A DNA stretch of 64,000 nucleotides from Bacteroidetes bacterium UBA6221. GTDB taxonomy: Bacteria; Bacteroidota; Bacteroidia; Chitinophagales; Chitinophagaceae. A program made the translations under genes and the position numbers. The DNA is taken from positions 186,001 through 250,000 of the forward strand of contig DISB01000021.1 of assembly GCA_002421685.1 (NCBI GenBank). The letters run 5' to 3'. The notes under the pieces were generated by a model. That model was not told the DNA's origin and ran no database searches. It saw nothing but the letters and a program-made list of their open reading frames with translations. Positions 17,567 to 26,312 of the stretch are shown here, in pieces. Every line of letters starts with the position of its first letter. Positions within the stretch are counted from its first letter, which is position 1.

Positions 17567-19862
17567 AAAACTATTTAGTAGTAAACTATTACCTTTTGAA
17601 GGCGAGATAGATAATGGCTCATTGCGCGAATCTCTCTATCTTCTGAAACAATTTACTGGCAAGCGCAAAATAAAAATCCTTTCATGGGATAAAGATCATA
17701 TTGCCATCCCTTTGAAATTGGCTGTGGACTTGCCTCCTTTGGGGACATTTGAAGAATTAGATATTCGGGAGGAGGAAGAAGTAGTATTTGTTCTTAGTTT
17801 AACAGATTATCCAACAGTAGCTCCCAAAGTTCACACGGACAGGTTGGATTTTCCAAAGAACCACCTGGCGCATTTATACATTGCTAAGAAAGACATGCCT
17901 CCCGCTTTTTGCTATGTCAGGGGCAGCTACAATGAATGGTATGCAGGCAAACGGATAACCGATTTGGTTGTACGTATTAAAAATTGGTTAAGGGATGCCG
18001 CCGCTGGAGTATTGGCTGAGGATGGAGATCAGTTTGACCCATTACGGCTGGAAGGATATAGAGGTACTGTTATATATAGCTATGATACGCTTGCCAAACT
18101 CATCCTTGAAAAGCGATCACTTTACGCAAACTCCAATTTTGCATTAGCCCTTTTTGAAAATACTGCCAAGGATGAGGATTTTCCATCGTTTCGGTTGGAA
18201 AAGATAATTTCTACTGATGATCTACAGGAAAGCCTGCAGAAGTATATCGCTTCTATCAAAGAACTATTAGAAAAGAAAACGTTTAAGGTTAAGAAGTATC
18301 ATTTAGGCTATATTCTCTGGTCCGACACTGAAAATACGTATAAGGACTATTGCGTGGACCTTCCCCGAAACTGGATTGATTTTAAGAGATTTTGTTCTGA
18401 ATTTTCTATTGCTACAGCTCCCCTGGAAGAATTTATTGCTGGCTTCTCTATGAATTTTTTCCTTGAAATACCCATTGTCACAGCGATAAAGCGACCTAAA
18501 CAGCTGATCGGATTTTCTTCCTTTGTTGAATTTGTGAATTTTTACATAGAGCTAAAGGATGAAGACAAAGGGGAAAAAGGTTTTGTAAACAATATACCGG
18601 TGCATTTTCAGGCCCATAATGAACCACTAACAACTTCTAAGGCCCAAATGATATCTGGTGACCCCGTCAAATTTAACGGCGCTGCTTTCATCGGCTGCGG
18701 TGCGTTGGGGTCAAAAGTAGCGATGCATTTTATTCGCAGTGGGGCGAAAGATTTATTATTTCTTGATAATGACAAGTTATCTCCTCATAATTTGGTCCGT
18801 CATGCTTTAATGCCGGAATCGGAAGGAGCCAACAAGGCCGTAGCACTAATGAATGCGGCTGCCAGTATGTTTCGAAACGGGGAAGCGGAAGATGCTACTT
18901 TAGGGCTTCCATTGTCTGGTAAGGCGCTATTAGATGGAATGCTCGCTGCGTTCAAAAAAAACCTGCACTGGTTATTTGACTTTACCGCATCTGAATCTTT
19001 TTTTCAGACCTTGATTTTACCACAGAAAGATGTTGGCCATGTCAGGATATGCCGAGGAAATATCTCCGACCATGGGAATATGGGTGTATTATTATTTGAA
19101 GGTATAGTACGAAATCCTCGCATTGATGATTTGCAAGTGTTGCTTTTTTCAAATTACAAAAATTCAGATTTGGTTAGTGGTTGGCTTAAAAGAGAAGCAG
19201 AACACGCAAATGAAAGTGTACATTTAATGGTAGGTGTAGGCTGCAATTCAGAAACCATCATCTTAGCAGATGACATTGTCTCCTCCCATGCAGCTTATTT
19301 TTCTATGGTAATCAAGCGACAAGCTCAGAAATCATCCTTTACAGACGGAGAGATATATTTGCATCAGATAGACAAGGGCGATCTCAATATCACAACAAGC
19401 CACTTGACCATTCCGCCGTTGGTAGTTACCCAAGCGGTTAACGATTCCTCTTGGGAGATTCGAATTAAAGCAGGTGTTGTTGAAGCTATGAAGTCGGAAA
19501 TGGGGCTATTGATGCCTCATGAAACAGGAGGCATTTTTATTGGCACAGTGAACTATAAATCAAAAACGATTCATGTAGTTGATTTGATATATGCTCCACC
19601 TGATAGTCAGGCAAATTGTGCATGTTTTTTCCGGGGAATAGATGGCTTGCCGGAAAAAGTGAAAGATGTGAATATCGATTCGGGTAATCAGCTTGGCTAT
19701 ATAGGTGAGTGGCATTCTCACCCATTTGGGCCAAATTCGATGAGTACAGTCGATGCCAATACTGTAAAAAGATTTAAGGAAGAATTTGAAAAATCTCAAA
19801 CACCATTGCCTGTATTTTTAACGATAATCACGCCGACCAATCTTTTATGTTACGTTTATTGA
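17559..19862 (+). CDS. E2-E1-JAB triple-fusion ubiquitin-like conjugation/deconjugation protein
   Basis: 767 residues. The N-terminal about 160 residues form an E2-like unit: VVFVLSLTDYPTVAPKVHTD, HLAHLYIAKKDMPPAFCYVR with Cys118 as candidate thioester residue, then DLVVRIKNWLRDAAAG. The middle is an E1/ThiF domain: AAFIGCGALGSKVAMHF at about 375-391, LLFLDNDKLSPHNLVRHALM. The C-terminus is a complete JAMM metalloprotease: Glu655 in MPHETGG and His719-Ser-His721-(7)-Ser729-(2)-Asp732 in EWHSHPFGPNSMSTVD. One chain could thus activate, transfer and remove a modifier. It begins inside the metallo-beta-lactamase gene. Related to Cap2 plus Cap3 of type II CBASS and to the Bil/Bub systems, but no CD-NTase or separate ubiquitin-like gene is adjacent. 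Confidence 0.85.
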   Translation: MAKKLFSSKLLPFEGEIDNGSLRESLYLLKQFTGKRKIKILSWDKDHIAIPLKLAVDLPPLGTFEELDIREEEEVVFVLSLTDYPTVAPKVHTDRLDFPKNHLAHLYIAKKDMPPAFCYVRGSYNEWYAGKRITDLVVRIKNWLRDAAAGVLAEDGDQFDPLRLEGYRGTVIYSYDTLAKLILEKRSLYANSNFALALFENTAKDEDFPSFRLEKIISTDDLQESLQKYIASIKELLEKKTFKVKKYHLGYILWSDTENTYKDYCVDLPRNWIDFKRFCSEFSIATAPLEEFIAGFSMNFFLEIPIVTAIKRPKQLIGFSSFVEFVNFYIELKDEDKGEKGFVNNIPVHFQAHNEPLTTSKAQMISGDPVKFNGAAFIGCGALGSKVAMHFIRSGAKDLLFLDNDKLSPHNLVRHALMPESEGANKAVALMNAAASMFRNGEAEDATLGLPLSGKALLDGMLAAFKKNLHWLFDFTASESFFQTLILPQKDVGHVRICRGNISDHGNMGVLLFEGIVRNPRIDDLQVLLFSNYKNSDLVSGWLKREAEHANESVHLMVGVGCNSETIILADDIVSSHAAYFSMVIKRQAQKSSFTDGEIYLHQIDKGDLNITTSHLTIPPLVVTQAVNDSSWEIRIKAGVVEAMKSEMGLLMPHETGGIFIGTVNYKSKTIHVVDLIYAPPDSQANCACFFRGIDGLPEKVKDVNIDSGNQLGYIGEWHSHPFGPNSMSTVDANTVKRFKEEFEKSQTPLPVFLTIITPTNLLCYVY

Positions 19863-19883
19863 GCTGCCTTAAAACGATTTAAT

Positions 19884-20597
19884 ATGTTTGATAATTACGC
19901 CCTGAAAGCAAGATATTATCCCGTTGTCATTCTTTTCTTTCCAATTGTATTAATAGGAATAATCTATTCTTTTGAATTTAATTCTACACTTCAAGCATTT
20001 ACATCAATAGGTGCAGTAGGTGCTTTCACCTATTTATTTTCTCAACTCGGCCAGGATCGCGGAAAACTCAAAGAAAATGCCTTATGGAAAAGCTGGGGTG
20101 GCTCCCCCTCTGTTCAATTACTCAGGTTGAGAAACGACAGGCTAGATTATATTACAAAACAACGATATCACAAAAAACTTCAGGTTTTATGCCCTGGGGA
20201 GATTACCCCCAGTATAGAAATAGAGGAGGATAATCCAGTAGTAGCGGACCAGGTATATTTCGCCTGGACAAAGTATTTGATTTCACAGACGAGGGATGTC
20301 AAAAAATTCTCATTGCTCTATAAGGACAATGTTAGCTATGGTTTCAGGAGAAATTTGTGGGGATTAAAATCATTGGCCATCCTTATTTTAATATTGCTGA
20401 TTGGTGGTAACTACTTGTTTTGGGCAGTTAGATTACAGGAATTCAATCCAATGGCATTTCCATTAGGTTTTAGATATACAGCCATCTCCCTGACAATATT
20501 TCTCTTTTTTTGGGTGTTTGTTGTTACCAAAGAATGGATAAAAGTCCCTGCATTTTCTTATGCTGAAAGATTGTGTGAATCTGTCGAAGTTTTATAA
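19884..20597 (+). CDS. Four-helix membrane protein of the E2-E1-JAB block
   Basis: 237 residues with two helical hairpins: membrane segments at about 12-30, 36-53, 162-183 and 197-215. The soluble part between them (about 55-150) contains ALWKSWGGSPSVQLLRLRND and, before the third helix, NVSYGFRRNLWGLKSL. Both look like conserved motifs of a defence-associated family that I recognise by pattern but cannot name. It lies 21 bases after the fusion gene and 72 bases before the SIR2 gene, all on one strand. A membrane effector or membrane anchor of the conjugation block is the simplest idea; it could also belong to the Argonaute system. Confidence 0.7.
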   Translation: MFDNYALKARYYPVVILFFPIVLIGIIYSFEFNSTLQAFTSIGAVGAFTYLFSQLGQDRGKLKENALWKSWGGSPSVQLLRLRNDRLDYITKQRYHKKLQVLCPGEITPSIEIEEDNPVVADQVYFAWTKYLISQTRDVKKFSLLYKDNVSYGFRRNLWGLKSLAILILILLIGGNYLFWAVRLQEFNPMAFPLGFRYTAISLTIFLFFWVFVVTKEWIKVPAFSYAERLCESVEVL

Positions 20598-20669
20598 GGT
20601 TGAAAATTTGAATTTTATAAAAGAAATGTCTAAAAGAAATATATACTATTCAAATTATTATCATTGGGG

Positions 20670-22397
20670 ATGTTACTATCAGAATTTATAAAGTTCTTTC
20701 CATTAAGGGCAAAAAATATGGCTTGGTTCTTCGGGGCCGGTAGTTCTGTATCTGCAGGTGTTCCGTCAGCGTACGACCTGACCTGGGATTTTAAACGACG
20801 TATATATAGTGCTGAACAGTCATACCCTTTGCATCTTTTTAGAAATCTCACAGACTCAGGTATTCGGCAACAAATACAAAACTATTTTGATGCACAGGGA
20901 TTATGCCCTTCCTTTGACTCATCAGAGGAGTACTCGTATTATTTCGAAAGAGCTTTTGCTTCTGCCCGCGACCGCAGTGATTACATCGCGCACCAAACCT
21001 CGGGTATGCAATTAACATACGGGCATAAGGTTATGGGCATTTTAATGAAGAAAGGATTGCTAAATCTTATCTTCACTACGAACTTCGACAAAGCTTTTGA
21101 AAATGTAGCAACCAGTAAATTTGAGAGGCTTGAAGAATGGTATGCAGCAGACTTGAGTAGCGGCGACAATGGCCTGAAATTTTTTCAATCCGGCAAGCGT
21201 CCTTTGATCGTGAAATTGCATGGCGACTATTTTTCAGATCAATTAAAAAACACGACCGCCGAACTCCAGGAGCAGGATAGAAAGCTTAGAGATATTCTTT
21301 CAATCAGTTTAGATACCAACGGGCTGTGCGTTATGGGATATAGCGGTCGGGATAAATCTATTATGGATGTGTTAAAAAATGCCGCCGTAAAAGGTAGCTC
21401 GTTTGCGGGGGGACTTTTCTGGTTCGCTAAAGCTGGTGCTCAGCCATTACCCGAAGTATTGGAACTGATTGATATTGCTCGCTCCAATGGTAAACAAGCA
21501 GAAGTTATCGAAATCGAAACCTTTGACACCGCCTGGGCAGATATAATTAAAGCGTTTGATAGCCTGACAGCAACTGATCTTGAGATTATAAACCAAGGAT
21601 ATCAGCGGATTTCTAACCAGCCGATGAAAGCGACAGGATTAAAGTACCCGTTAATTCGCTTAAACGCGGTACCGATTCTCAAATATCCAGCAACTGCCAG
21701 GTTATTTGAATGTGATGCTGGCAACACAAAAGAGTTAAAAGAACTGGTAACGAAAACCAATGCCCAACTATTAGTGATCCGAAAAAAAAGTGGTGTTGTC
21801 GGCTATGGCGATGATGAAGAATTTATCGAAACATTTAAGAAATATGGGGACTACAAGAAGGACATTTTCACTATTTGCGAAAAAGACCTAATGTATGATG
21901 ATTCGGCGGTTAAAGGGTTGTTGACAGCCGCTCTTCAAAAAGCACTTTTATCAGGAACCCCACTGTTGGGTGTAAAAAGAAGAGAGCGATATATTGTCTA
22001 TCCAGACCCTAAAAAAACAGATGACCCATTATTTGCTCCGTTAAAAAGCCAGTTTTCAAAACTGAGTGGAAAAATAAATAATAGTCGTGTTAATTGGGTT
22101 GTTGCTGTTGAAATCCAAATACAGTATTTATTATCTAAACCTCTTTTAGTCCTAACACCTACAATACTAGCGTCAAGAACAACAGAGCGTGTAGAAAGCA
22201 AATTAGTTGCCCCATTTATCAAAGAGGAAACAGCTACCTGGTATAATACTAGGTACGACCAGATCCTGACCAGTTGGTTGGATGTCTTTTTTGCTGGAAC
22301 TAAGCAAAAGACCTTTTCAGCATATGCAAATACATTGAGTGGTGTGAATGCATCATTTGAAATATCAAGGACAACAGCATTTACCCGAACAAACTAA
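20670..22397 (+). CDS. SIR2-APAZ protein of a short-Argonaute (SPARSA-type) system
   Basis: 575 residues from ATG 20670 (a TTG lies 6 bases upstream in frame). The SIR2 domain shows AWFFGAGSSVSAGVPS near residue 20, IFTTNFDKAFE near 130 and VKLHGDYF near 175, the NAD-binding and catalytic His motifs. The C-terminal about 270 residues (from YPLIRLNAVPILKYPATARLF) fit the APAZ domain that replaces the N/PAZ half in short Argonaute systems. On guide-directed recognition of foreign DNA such proteins degrade NAD+ and halt the cell. It is followed after 9 bases by the Argonaute gene, a canonical pair. Confidence 0.88.
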   Translation: MLLSEFIKFFPLRAKNMAWFFGAGSSVSAGVPSAYDLTWDFKRRIYSAEQSYPLHLFRNLTDSGIRQQIQNYFDAQGLCPSFDSSEEYSYYFERAFASARDRSDYIAHQTSGMQLTYGHKVMGILMKKGLLNLIFTTNFDKAFENVATSKFERLEEWYAADLSSGDNGLKFFQSGKRPLIVKLHGDYFSDQLKNTTAELQEQDRKLRDILSISLDTNGLCVMGYSGRDKSIMDVLKNAAVKGSSFAGGLFWFAKAGAQPLPEVLELIDIARSNGKQAEVIEIETFDTAWADIIKAFDSLTATDLEIINQGYQRISNQPMKATGLKYPLIRLNAVPILKYPATARLFECDAGNTKELKELVTKTNAQLLVIRKKSGVVGYGDDEEFIETFKKYGDYKKDIFTICEKDLMYDDSAVKGLLTAALQKALLSGTPLLGVKRRERYIVYPDPKKTDDPLFAPLKSQFSKLSGKINNSRVNWVVAVEIQIQYLLSKPLLVLTPTILASRTTERVESKLVAPFIKEETATWYNTRYDQILTSWLDVFFAGTKQKTFSAYANTLSGVNASFEISRTTAFTRTN

Positions 22398-22406
22398 TCA
22401 GTTAAA

Positions 22407-23807
22407 ATGGAATTTCCAGCATATAGTATAATACCTGAACCAAATCTGAGCTTCGAAGCGTTTTCACAAGGGCAGGATATTCACCCTTTAAGAGGCTTAA
22501 AGAGTTTCTCGCCATATTCAGCTGGGATAAACCCGATAAAGTCAATTCGAGTTGCAGCAATTTATCCTTCCGGAGCTTTTCATATCTTAGAAAACCTGGT
22601 GAAAGAGCTTCATAGTCATCATGTGCCAAAGGAGCGAAAAAACTATTTAGAGGAGTTTAATGGTGTTGAATCAATTTTTAAAACGAAAATTGAGTTAGCA
22701 TCTAAAGAGATTTCCATCGCACTCAATCCAACTGATATCTTTAAGGAAGGGATTCAACCATATATTGCTTTGAGTGAGGCCTTGGGCAACGCGATTCGTG
22801 AAATGGCTCGAAAAAGGCTGGATTTCGATGTGCTTGTCATATACTTGCCAGAGTCCTGGGCAAGCGGATTTGAGCACCTGGAAAGCGGATTTGACCTGCA
22901 TGACTTCCTCAAAGCTACTGCCGCTATGCAGAATATTGCAACACAAGTGTTGCGGGAAGGAAGTAGCATTAGATACAAATGCAGATGTAGCGTAATGTGG
23001 AGGTTGTCTATTGCACTGTACGTCAAAGCAGGTGGCATCCCTTGGAAACTGTCAGCGATTGATCAGGATTCAGCTTTTATTGGAATAAGTTATGCATCCA
23101 GATTAAACCAACATACTAATCAGTTTGACTTTACAACCTGTTGTAGCCAGGTCTTTGATGCAGATGGTACGGGGCTAGAGTTCATTGCTTACGATGCAGC
23201 AGAAATAGAAGCAAGAGTGGGCGGGAACCCATTTTTGTCCCGTGCTGAAATGAGACGGCTAATGTCCAGGAGTCTTGAGTTGTATCAAAGGAAACATGCT
23301 GGGAAAAAGCCACTTCGTCTAATTGTACACAAAACGACCCATTTTACCCGAAATGAAATCGATGGGGCCTTTGATGCGATCCCCGGGAATATAAATCTTG
23401 AGCTTCTTCAAATCGTGCAGGATACCAGTTGGAGGGGAATTAAATATGTTGACAAGGGCGGTCAAAAAATGACAGATGGATACCCTTTGAGTAGGGGTGT
23501 TTACTTTCAAATTGCGCCACAGGCGGTATTACTTTGGACTCAAGGTAATGTAGTCCTTAACGGCAAAAATTTTTTCAAGGAAGGGAAAAATATTCCGTCT
23601 CCACTACTGGTCAGGCGATTCGCAGGAGAAGGCGGTTGGGATAGAAACTGCCAGGCAATTTTAGGACTTACAAAGATGAATTGGAATCATGACGCTTTGT
23701 ATGATCGCCTGCCGGTAACGCTTGGATATGCTCACTCTCTAGCTACAACCATCAAAAGAATGAATAATCTGATAAACAAACCCTATGAGTTTCGGTATTT
23801 TATGTAA
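22407..23807 (+). CDS. Short prokaryotic Argonaute (MID-PIWI)
   Basis: 466 residues, the usual size of short pAgo. The MID-like part includes FDVLVIYLPESWASGFEH and LKATAAMQNIATQVLREGS. The PIWI part begins with KLSAIDQDSAFIGISYASR and continues with KPLRLIVHKTTHFTRNEIDG and the C-terminal PVTLGYAHSLATTIKRMNNL. The first PIWI Asp position is Ser (FIGIS) and the third is not Asp (VHKTT), so slicing activity should be absent, as in all known short pAgos. It would bind a guide RNA, sense target DNA and activate the SIR2-APAZ subunit encoded immediately upstream. Confidence 0.9.
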   Translation: MEFPAYSIIPEPNLSFEAFSQGQDIHPLRGLKSFSPYSAGINPIKSIRVAAIYPSGAFHILENLVKELHSHHVPKERKNYLEEFNGVESIFKTKIELASKEISIALNPTDIFKEGIQPYIALSEALGNAIREMARKRLDFDVLVIYLPESWASGFEHLESGFDLHDFLKATAAMQNIATQVLREGSSIRYKCRCSVMWRLSIALYVKAGGIPWKLSAIDQDSAFIGISYASRLNQHTNQFDFTTCCSQVFDADGTGLEFIAYDAAEIEARVGGNPFLSRAEMRRLMSRSLELYQRKHAGKKPLRLIVHKTTHFTRNEIDGAFDAIPGNINLELLQIVQDTSWRGIKYVDKGGQKMTDGYPLSRGVYFQIAPQAVLLWTQGNVVLNGKNFFKEGKNIPSPLLVRRFAGEGGWDRNCQAILGLTKMNWNHDALYDRLPVTLGYAHSLATTIKRMNNLINKPYEFRYFM

Positions 23808-24299
23808 TATTTTAATTAATGTAGTAATAGAGTGTTACAGACTACATGCATAGGTTACAAAACAGGATTTAATGATTTGACTATCGGTTATTAGGTAGTG
23901 TCTGTGGGCTTTTACTTTATTACTTAATATCTAAACAATTGAAAGTTAATTATTTTAGCTGTTCAAAGAAGGCTAGAATCGGTATAAGGTGTTCGATTGT
24001 AGTCCCTTCCAGCCCGCTTTCGCCCGCTATATCTTTGGCAGCGGGCTACTTTAGCGAAGGAACCAGGCTCAACTTTTGCTGATAAAATGAACTAAGGGCT
24101 ACGGCGGACATTGTCCGCCTTTTTTATTGTATTTGGTAGCCCTGTTTCAATCCCTACTATGGCAACTTCAGGCAACAAACCAACCACGAAAGACGTGCGG
24201 GAGAACGATGCCCGGTGGATGTGATAATTCCCTCCCTTTTTTCTGCATTTAACAGGCTTGGGGCACGGTTATTTATCGTCGTTTTGATAAAGTGTTGAT
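23808..24299. other. Gene-free junction between cargo island and core chromosome
   Basis: 492 bases without a gene. The first 150 are AT-rich like the cargo; from about 24000 the composition changes to that of the core. AGCCCGCT (24013-24020) pairs with AGCGGGCT (24042-24049), and a terminator follows at 24103. The right end of the mobile element probably lies in this gap. No tRNA, integrase or clear direct repeat identifying an att site is visible, and the left end is outside the window. Confidence 0.45.
24103..24128 (+). terminator. Rho-independent terminator
   Basis: GGCGGAC (24103-24109), loop ATT, GTCCGCC (24113-24119), then TTTTTTATT. It lies about 300 bases after the Argonaute stop and no gene directly precedes it, so the transcript it ends (cargo operon read-through or a small RNA) is unclear. 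Confidence 0.7.
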
Positions 24300-24527
24300 A
24301 TGGAAGAGCAAAAGAAAAACAATGCCGACAAGAGCATTGACATAAAGAAAAGCAGTACCACCCAGGGCGGATCCAACTTTGGCCAGGGTTCAGGCTACCT
24401 GGCGGGTAAGGCATACCAGCAGGGTTCGGAAGCCAACGAGGGTGCCAACTACGAGAACGAATCGGGTAAGTTCAGTGAAGATAAACCGGTAAGGAATGAC
24501 GGCAGCGAAACAGAAGGTAACCCCTGA
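24300..24527 (+). CDS. Small hydrophilic Gly/Ser-rich protein
   Basis: 75 residues, strongly polar and low in hydrophobic residues (GGSNFGQGSGYLAGKAYQQG, then ENESGKFSEDKP). It is probably disordered and may be a stress- or desiccation-type small protein. No signal peptide. It converges with the T9SS cargo gene, with 9 bases between the two stops. No family recognised; the even codon composition suggests it is expressed. Confidence 0.5.
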   Translation: MEEQKKNNADKSIDIKKSSTTQGGSNFGQGSGYLAGKAYQQGSEANEGANYENESGKFSEDKPVRNDGSETEGNP

Positions 24528-24536
24528 TAGGCGTTT

Positions 24537-26312
24537 TTACCTGCTGATCATAACCCGCGTGGCTTCATTGTTCAGTTTCAGGATGTACACACCTGGCGGT
24601 TGATTCCGCAGGTTTATTTCCGTTATTCCCGGTTTTACCCGCGCTTGGTGCACCATTTGCCCATAAATATTGGTTATGCTGACTAACGACGACTCGTTCA
24701 AATTACCGGTTACATTTGTTTTGATACGAAACAGGCCGTTGCTAGGGTTAGGGTACACTTTCCAATCATCAGTCGCGTCCGGGTTCCTGACCAAGGTTTT
24801 TATTTTCATACTTATCGTATTGCTGGTGACAACCGATGTGTCACTGCAAAGAGTATCGTAACACTTAAACAGGCAACGGACGTTATCGCCGTCGTTTAGG
24901 TTGGTGCTGCTCCATACATGTTTGCGAGCTAAAACACCCGGTACGTCTTTACCATTTACCTGCCATTGGTACCAGGGGCGATTACATGGGGATATAGTTG
25001 TCGAAAAATTCACCTCGACATACGGCCATGCAGGGTTGGGCCAATGTTTATTGATTGATATTAAGGGCTGCGACCTCACATATATCTTACTGAAACCCCA
25101 TGTAATATCCGTAAGCCCCGGTGGATAGCAGGTAGAATCTGTAGCCATAAATTTTATGGGGAAGGTGCCCGTATCTGAATTTGAGGGAACCCATTCCAAA
25201 CAGGCATAGACGGTGTCTGTGCCTTGCCCGCTATAAGATATGGCGGCGCCCGGAATAACATTGTTTAATGTGTCATATACATGAATACGCGCATGACTAT
25301 CTACGTTACTAAATCTGTAACACATTCTTATTGTATCGCCCGGGCAGCTCAGGTATATACCGGGATAGTAGTGTTGCAAGCCATATAGTCCGGCAGTATC
25401 CAGTTCTGTCCTGATGTAGCTGCGGTTTCCGTTTATCACGAATATCGCATCTCTAAGCGTAGTTACTATAAGTTGGCCGTTACGGTATTCTTTTACCAGG
25501 TAAGTTACCAGGTATACACCGTCTGTATTGGGAACGACATGCGCACCGTTCAATGTATCAATATAAAATGAGGTGTTGCCGATAGTTGGGAATGGATTGG
25601 TGGGAAAAGAAAAGGGTGGTGTATGAGGCACCAGTGCTACAGTTGACGACGTTGTGGGACACAAATTGGAAGTGCCGGAATGTGTAAATGGTTGCACCAG
25701 CTCAAGTACCAGCGAATCGCCATCAGGGTCATGTAAATGGTTGTTAAGATCTATCTGTTCGTATTTACTTGAATAAACAATAGCCGGACTGGTGAAGGTT
25801 GGTGTAGAGTTATTCTGGATGCTTGTGTTGTTAAATGATATCCTCAGGTATTGGTTGCCCGCCACTACATTGTCAAAATTGGTTCTTGAATTAACAGTTG
25901 TTACAAACTGCCAGTTACTGCAAGTATCATTTAGTGTAATGTCTGCCGTGTACCAATATTCCCTGAAACCCCTCAACGATGAAGAGGGGTTTTCGCACAA
26001 TGTTTTTGGTTGAAGGCAGCCGACAGGCACAATACTACCATTGGGTCTACCGTATGTGATACTGCCCGTCCAGCTACTGAGTATATAATGCGTATTGGTG
26101 TTCGTACAGGTATTAGTGGCACATAAATAGACAGATGCCGGTGCCTGCGAACCGGAACAATCAAAGTACCCTTTGTACACAAAACGGTAGGTATTGCCGC
26201 TCAGCCAGATATAACTAAGTTCCCCGGCTGCAGCATTGTTCGCCCGCACACTATCAGTATTGAGAAAAGCTACCAGTACGAACATCAGGTAATAGACTCT
26301 GACATGCCTCAT
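24537..26312 (-). CDS. Secreted T9SS cargo protein, 591 aa
   Basis: Signal peptide (VYYLMFVLVAFLNTDSVRAN) at the N-terminus. Then a beta-rich domain (GELSYIWLSGNTYRFVYKGY) that recurs in the 728-aa paralogue and in the broken copy next door. A DPDGDSLVLELVQPF segment suggests an immunoglobulin-like or cadherin-like repeat. The last about 75 residues are a type A T9SS sorting domain: WKVYPNPSNGLFRIKTN ... GQMVHQARV ... LRNQPPGVYILKL. It should be exported by the type IX system and attached to the cell surface or released. It is preceded by a TATATTTG box 17 bases before the ATG. Binding partner unknown. Confidence 0.85.
   Translation of the reverse strand: MRHVRVYYLMFVLVAFLNTDSVRANNAAAGELSYIWLSGNTYRFVYKGYFDCSGSQAPASVYLCATNTCTNTNTHYILSSWTGSITYGRPNGSIVPVGCLQPKTLCENPSSSLRGFREYWYTADITLNDTCSNWQFVTTVNSRTNFDNVVAGNQYLRISFNNTSIQNNSTPTFTSPAIVYSSKYEQIDLNNHLHDPDGDSLVLELVQPFTHSGTSNLCPTTSSTVALVPHTPPFSFPTNPFPTIGNTSFYIDTLNGAHVVPNTDGVYLVTYLVKEYRNGQLIVTTLRDAIFVINGNRSYIRTELDTAGLYGLQHYYPGIYLSCPGDTIRMCYRFSNVDSHARIHVYDTLNNVIPGAAISYSGQGTDTVYACLEWVPSNSDTGTFPIKFMATDSTCYPPGLTDITWGFSKIYVRSQPLISINKHWPNPAWPYVEVNFSTTISPCNRPWYQWQVNGKDVPGVLARKHVWSSTNLNDGDNVRCLFKCYDTLCSDTSVVTSNTISMKIKTLVRNPDATDDWKVYPNPSNGLFRIKTNVTGNLNESSLVSITNIYGQMVHQARVKPGITEINLRNQPPGVYILKLNNEATRVMISR

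Noticed and set aside
16376..19862. Type II CBASS operon
   Set aside because: E2, E1 and JAB domains are present, but no CD-NTase or Cap effector gene lies in the block; the first gene is a metallo-beta-lactamase-fold protein.
23900..24130. tRNA or tmRNA fragment as attachment site
   Set aside because: The hairpins do not fold into a tRNA and no T-loop consensus is present.
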